From Lachnospiraceae bacterium (lineage in GTDB: Bacteria; Bacillota; Clostridia; Lachnospirales; Lachnospiraceae), in NCBI GenBank assembly GCA_017436865.1, contig JAFSCH010000054.1, forward strand, positions 1 to 64,000: a stretch of DNA of 64,000 nt, in the 5' to 3' direction. A program made the position numbers and the translations under genes. Positions 62,022 to 64,000 of this stretch are shown here, one piece after another. Under the pieces are notes generated by a model, which was given only the letters and a program-made list of their open reading frames with translations, was not told the DNA's origin and did not search any database. Each line of letters starts with the position of its first letter. Within the stretch, counting starts at the first letter, position 1.

Positions 62022-62153
62022 TATATTTCTACTTTTTTGGTATCGAATCAGAATCCGTTATTCTAATTCGTTACAAATGCAGAAATTGCCCGGCAGGGTA
62101 TTTGAATACACAAAAACCTACCGGACAGTTTCTAAAACATTATTCTAATTTTC

Positions 62154-63878
62154 TTAATCTAAGTTAGCCTTAACTGCTTCTGTAAGCGCCTCAACCTTTG
62201 CTTCTGCATCTGCAAGGCTTGTTCCCTTAACACCCATATAGAACTTAATCTTTGGTTCTGTTCCGGATGGTCTTGCACAACACCATGAGTCATTGGTTAA
62301 ATCAAAGTATAATACGTTAGACTTTGGTAAACCTGTCTCATATTCCTTACCTGTAGCAAGTTCTACAATCTTATTATTCTCATAATCGCGAACTCTTACT
62401 ACATCTAAATCGCCAAAATTCTTAGGTGGGTTGTTTCTTAACTTGTCCATAATTGCTGCGATCTGCTTAGATCCATCAATTCCCTTTAAAGTAATCGCAT
62501 ACTGTGTTTCCTTGTAGTAACCATACTTCTCGTATACTTCAAGCATCATATCATAAAGAGTCTTACCCTCTTTCTTGCACCATGCAGCTACTTCACACAG
62601 ACACATAACAGCAACAACAGCGTCCTTATCTCTTGCATGTGTACCAGCAAGACAGCCATAGCTTTCTTCCAAACCAAATACATAGTTGTTAGAGCCTGTC
62701 TGCTCGAAAAACTTAATCTGCTCTCCGATAAACTTAAATCCTGTCAGAACCTCGATTAACTTAACGCCATAAGCTTCTGTAATTGGAGTAGTCATATTTG
62801 TTGTTACGATTGTTGTAACAAGTGCAGGATTTACAGGCATAGTTCCTGTTGCCGTTCTCTCTCTTAAGATATATTCTGCAATTAACATACCTGACATATT
62901 TCCTGTAAATGGCATATATTCGCCACTCTTAGTATCTAATGCATAGATACCAAGTCTGTCTGCATCCGGGTCAGTTGCAAGAACGATATCCGCATTCTTC
63001 TCCTTAGCAAGCTTCAATGCGTATGTAAACGCCTTAGGATCTTCTGGATTTGGATAATCCAATGTTGTAAACTTAGGATCTGGATTCTCCTGTTCTGGAA
63101 CAACATATACATTTTTGAATCCAAGCTCAGAAAGAATTCTTCTTACAGGAACATTACCTGTTCCACAAAGCGGTGTATATACAATCTTAATATCATCTGC
63201 AACTTCTTTGATTACTTCTGGATGAATAATCTGCTTCTTTAATTCTTCCATATATTTATCATCAATTTCTTTGCCGATTACATTATATAAACCTGCATCC
63301 ATAGCAGCCTGCTTATCCATTGTCTTAACAGCATGATAATCTGTAACAGCCTGAACTTCACCGATAATCTCCTTATCCTTAGGAGCTGTAATCTGTGCAC
63401 CATCCTCCCAGTATACTTTGTATCCATTATACTCTGGCGGATTGTGACTTGCTGTAATAACAATACCAGAAATACATCCTAACGTTCTTAATGCGAAAGA
63501 AAGTTCCGGTGTTGGTCTTAATGACTCAAATACATAAGCCTTAATTCCGTTTGCAGCCATACAAAGTGCTGCTTCATCTGCAAATTCAGGAGACATGAAA
63601 CGAGAATCATATGCAATCGCGATACCCTTTTCCTGTCCATTTGCCTTGATAATATAATTAGCAAGACCCTGAGATGCCTTTCTTACAGTGTAAATGTTCA
63701 TGCGGTTTGTTCCAGCACCAATGACACCTCTTAATCCACCCGTACCAAACTCTAATTCTTTATAGAAACGGTCTTCGATTTCTCCCTCATTATCGCGAAT
63801 TGCCAGGAGTTCGTCTTTGGTTGCCTGGTCAAAATAATCATCATTTAACCAGAAGTTAAATTCGTCCTTGTAACTCAT
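62154..63878 (-). CDS. pgcA: phosphoglucomutase / phosphomannomutase
   Basis: The 574-residue alpha-phosphohexomutase has FGTGGLRGVIGAGTNRMN, the phosphoserine loop VITASHNPPEYNGYKVYW, the metal site LATDPDADRLGIYAL, GLEESYGCL and RPSGTEPKIKFY. It converts glucose-6-phosphate to glucose-1-phosphate and so feeds UDP-glucose, UDP-galactose and then Glf. The start MSYKDE follows GGAGG with eight-base spacing; the open frame extends nine codons further. It has its own promoter. Confidence 0.95.
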   Translation of the reverse strand: MSYKDEFNFWLNDDYFDQATKDELLAIRDNEGEIEDRFYKELEFGTGGLRGVIGAGTNRMNIYTVRKASQGLANYIIKANGQEKGIAIAYDSRFMSPEFADEAALCMAANGIKAYVFESLRPTPELSFALRTLGCISGIVITASHNPPEYNGYKVYWEDGAQITAPKDKEIIGEVQAVTDYHAVKTMDKQAAMDAGLYNVIGKEIDDKYMEELKKQIIHPEVIKEVADDIKIVYTPLCGTGNVPVRRILSELGFKNVYVVPEQENPDPKFTTLDYPNPEDPKAFTYALKLAKEKNADIVLATDPDADRLGIYALDTKSGEYMPFTGNMSGMLIAEYILRERTATGTMPVNPALVTTIVTTNMTTPITEAYGVKLIEVLTGFKFIGEQIKFFEQTGSNNYVFGLEESYGCLAGTHARDKDAVVAVMCLCEVAAWCKKEGKTLYDMMLEVYEKYGYYKETQYAITLKGIDGSKQIAAIMDKLRNNPPKNFGDLDVVRVRDYENNKIVELATGKEYETGLPKSNVLYFDLTNDSWCCARPSGTEPKIKFYMGVKGTSLADAEAKVEALTEAVKANLD

Positions 63879-63930
63879 TTCATCTACCTCCATTATATCT
63901 CTCATAAGTTATACTACCTATGACATAAAT

Positions 63931-63959
63931 ATTAAACCAAAATCAGATTAATATTTCAA
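63931..63959 (-). promoter_or_regulatory. probable promoter of the phosphoglucomutase gene
   Basis: On the minus strand TTGAAA and TTTAAT are spaced 17 bp, about 55 bp upstream of the start codon. Confidence 0.6.
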
Positions 63960-64000
63960 GGTTTTATGTGTTTTTAGCTAAATTTAATCAAAACTTTTTA

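Noticed and set aside
63900..64000. A gene starting at the right edge
   Set aside because: Only a promoter-like region for the leftward phosphoglucomutase gene can be seen.

Overview
The window looks like a chromosomal segment of a low-GC Gram-positive anaerobe of the class Clostridia, most likely a Lachnospiraceae gut commensal. This rests on the protein families (LCP ligase, CspB-like subtilase, PdaB-like deacetylase, Rpn nucleases, DUF368, DUF6020), strong AGGAGG-type ribosome binding sites and AT-rich intergenic DNA. No rRNA, tRNA or CRISPR was seen. The genus is an inference and cannot be fixed from the sequence alone.

Region 1 (1-16.9 kb) is a surface-polysaccharide locus read on the minus strand. 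It holds glf (UDP-galactopyranose mutase), a GtrII-like membrane glucosyltransferase, a ferredoxin/FrhB/polysaccharide pyruvyl transferase fusion, five family-2 glycosyltransferases (one DPM1-like with a membrane tail), an SH3 membrane protein and a GT39-like membrane protein. Three Rpn-type PD-(D/E)XK nuclease cassettes interrupt it. They share inverted ends even though they belong to different Rpn branches, and one is broken by a short palindromic mobile repeat.

Region 2 (17-27 kb) is housekeeping: a secreted protein, Hsp33, a methyltransferase, a DUF368 permease, HisC, a DUF6020 membrane protein, a Thr/Glu-repeat lipoprotein, a small alarmone synthetase and a CapA-like phosphoesterase.

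Region 3 (27355-36692) is a 9.33-kb integrative mobilizable element. It has a large serine recombinase, a MobV relaxase with a recognisable oriT, a CHC2 primase fragment, a DUF3987 protein, an XRE regulator with operators, and unknown cargo. It sits inside the RPPYG motif of a PdaB-like polysaccharide deacetylase gene. Removing it at the shared CCATA core rejoins a 263-codon open frame exactly.

Region 4 (37.5-47 kb) holds a second CapA, an SH3-NlpC/P60 hydrolase and an amino-sugar block: glmS, nagB, a GlmU-like acyltransferase and a phosphoglucosamine mutase with an N-terminal HTH domain. A PfkB kinase follows.

Region 5 (47-55 kb) is envelope and protein quality control: two HtrA proteases, an LspA-like protein, a lipoprotein, a CspB-like subtilase and an enlarged ClpX.

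Region 6 (55-64 kb) is a second glycan cluster: a rhamnosyltransferase-like GT, an LCP ligase, a WbaP-type initiating phosphoglycosyltransferase, two GTs, GtrA and phosphoglucomutase. Together the window couples nucleotide-sugar supply (GlmS, GlmM, Pgm, Glf) to glycan assembly and attachment, overlaid by several kinds of mobile DNA.
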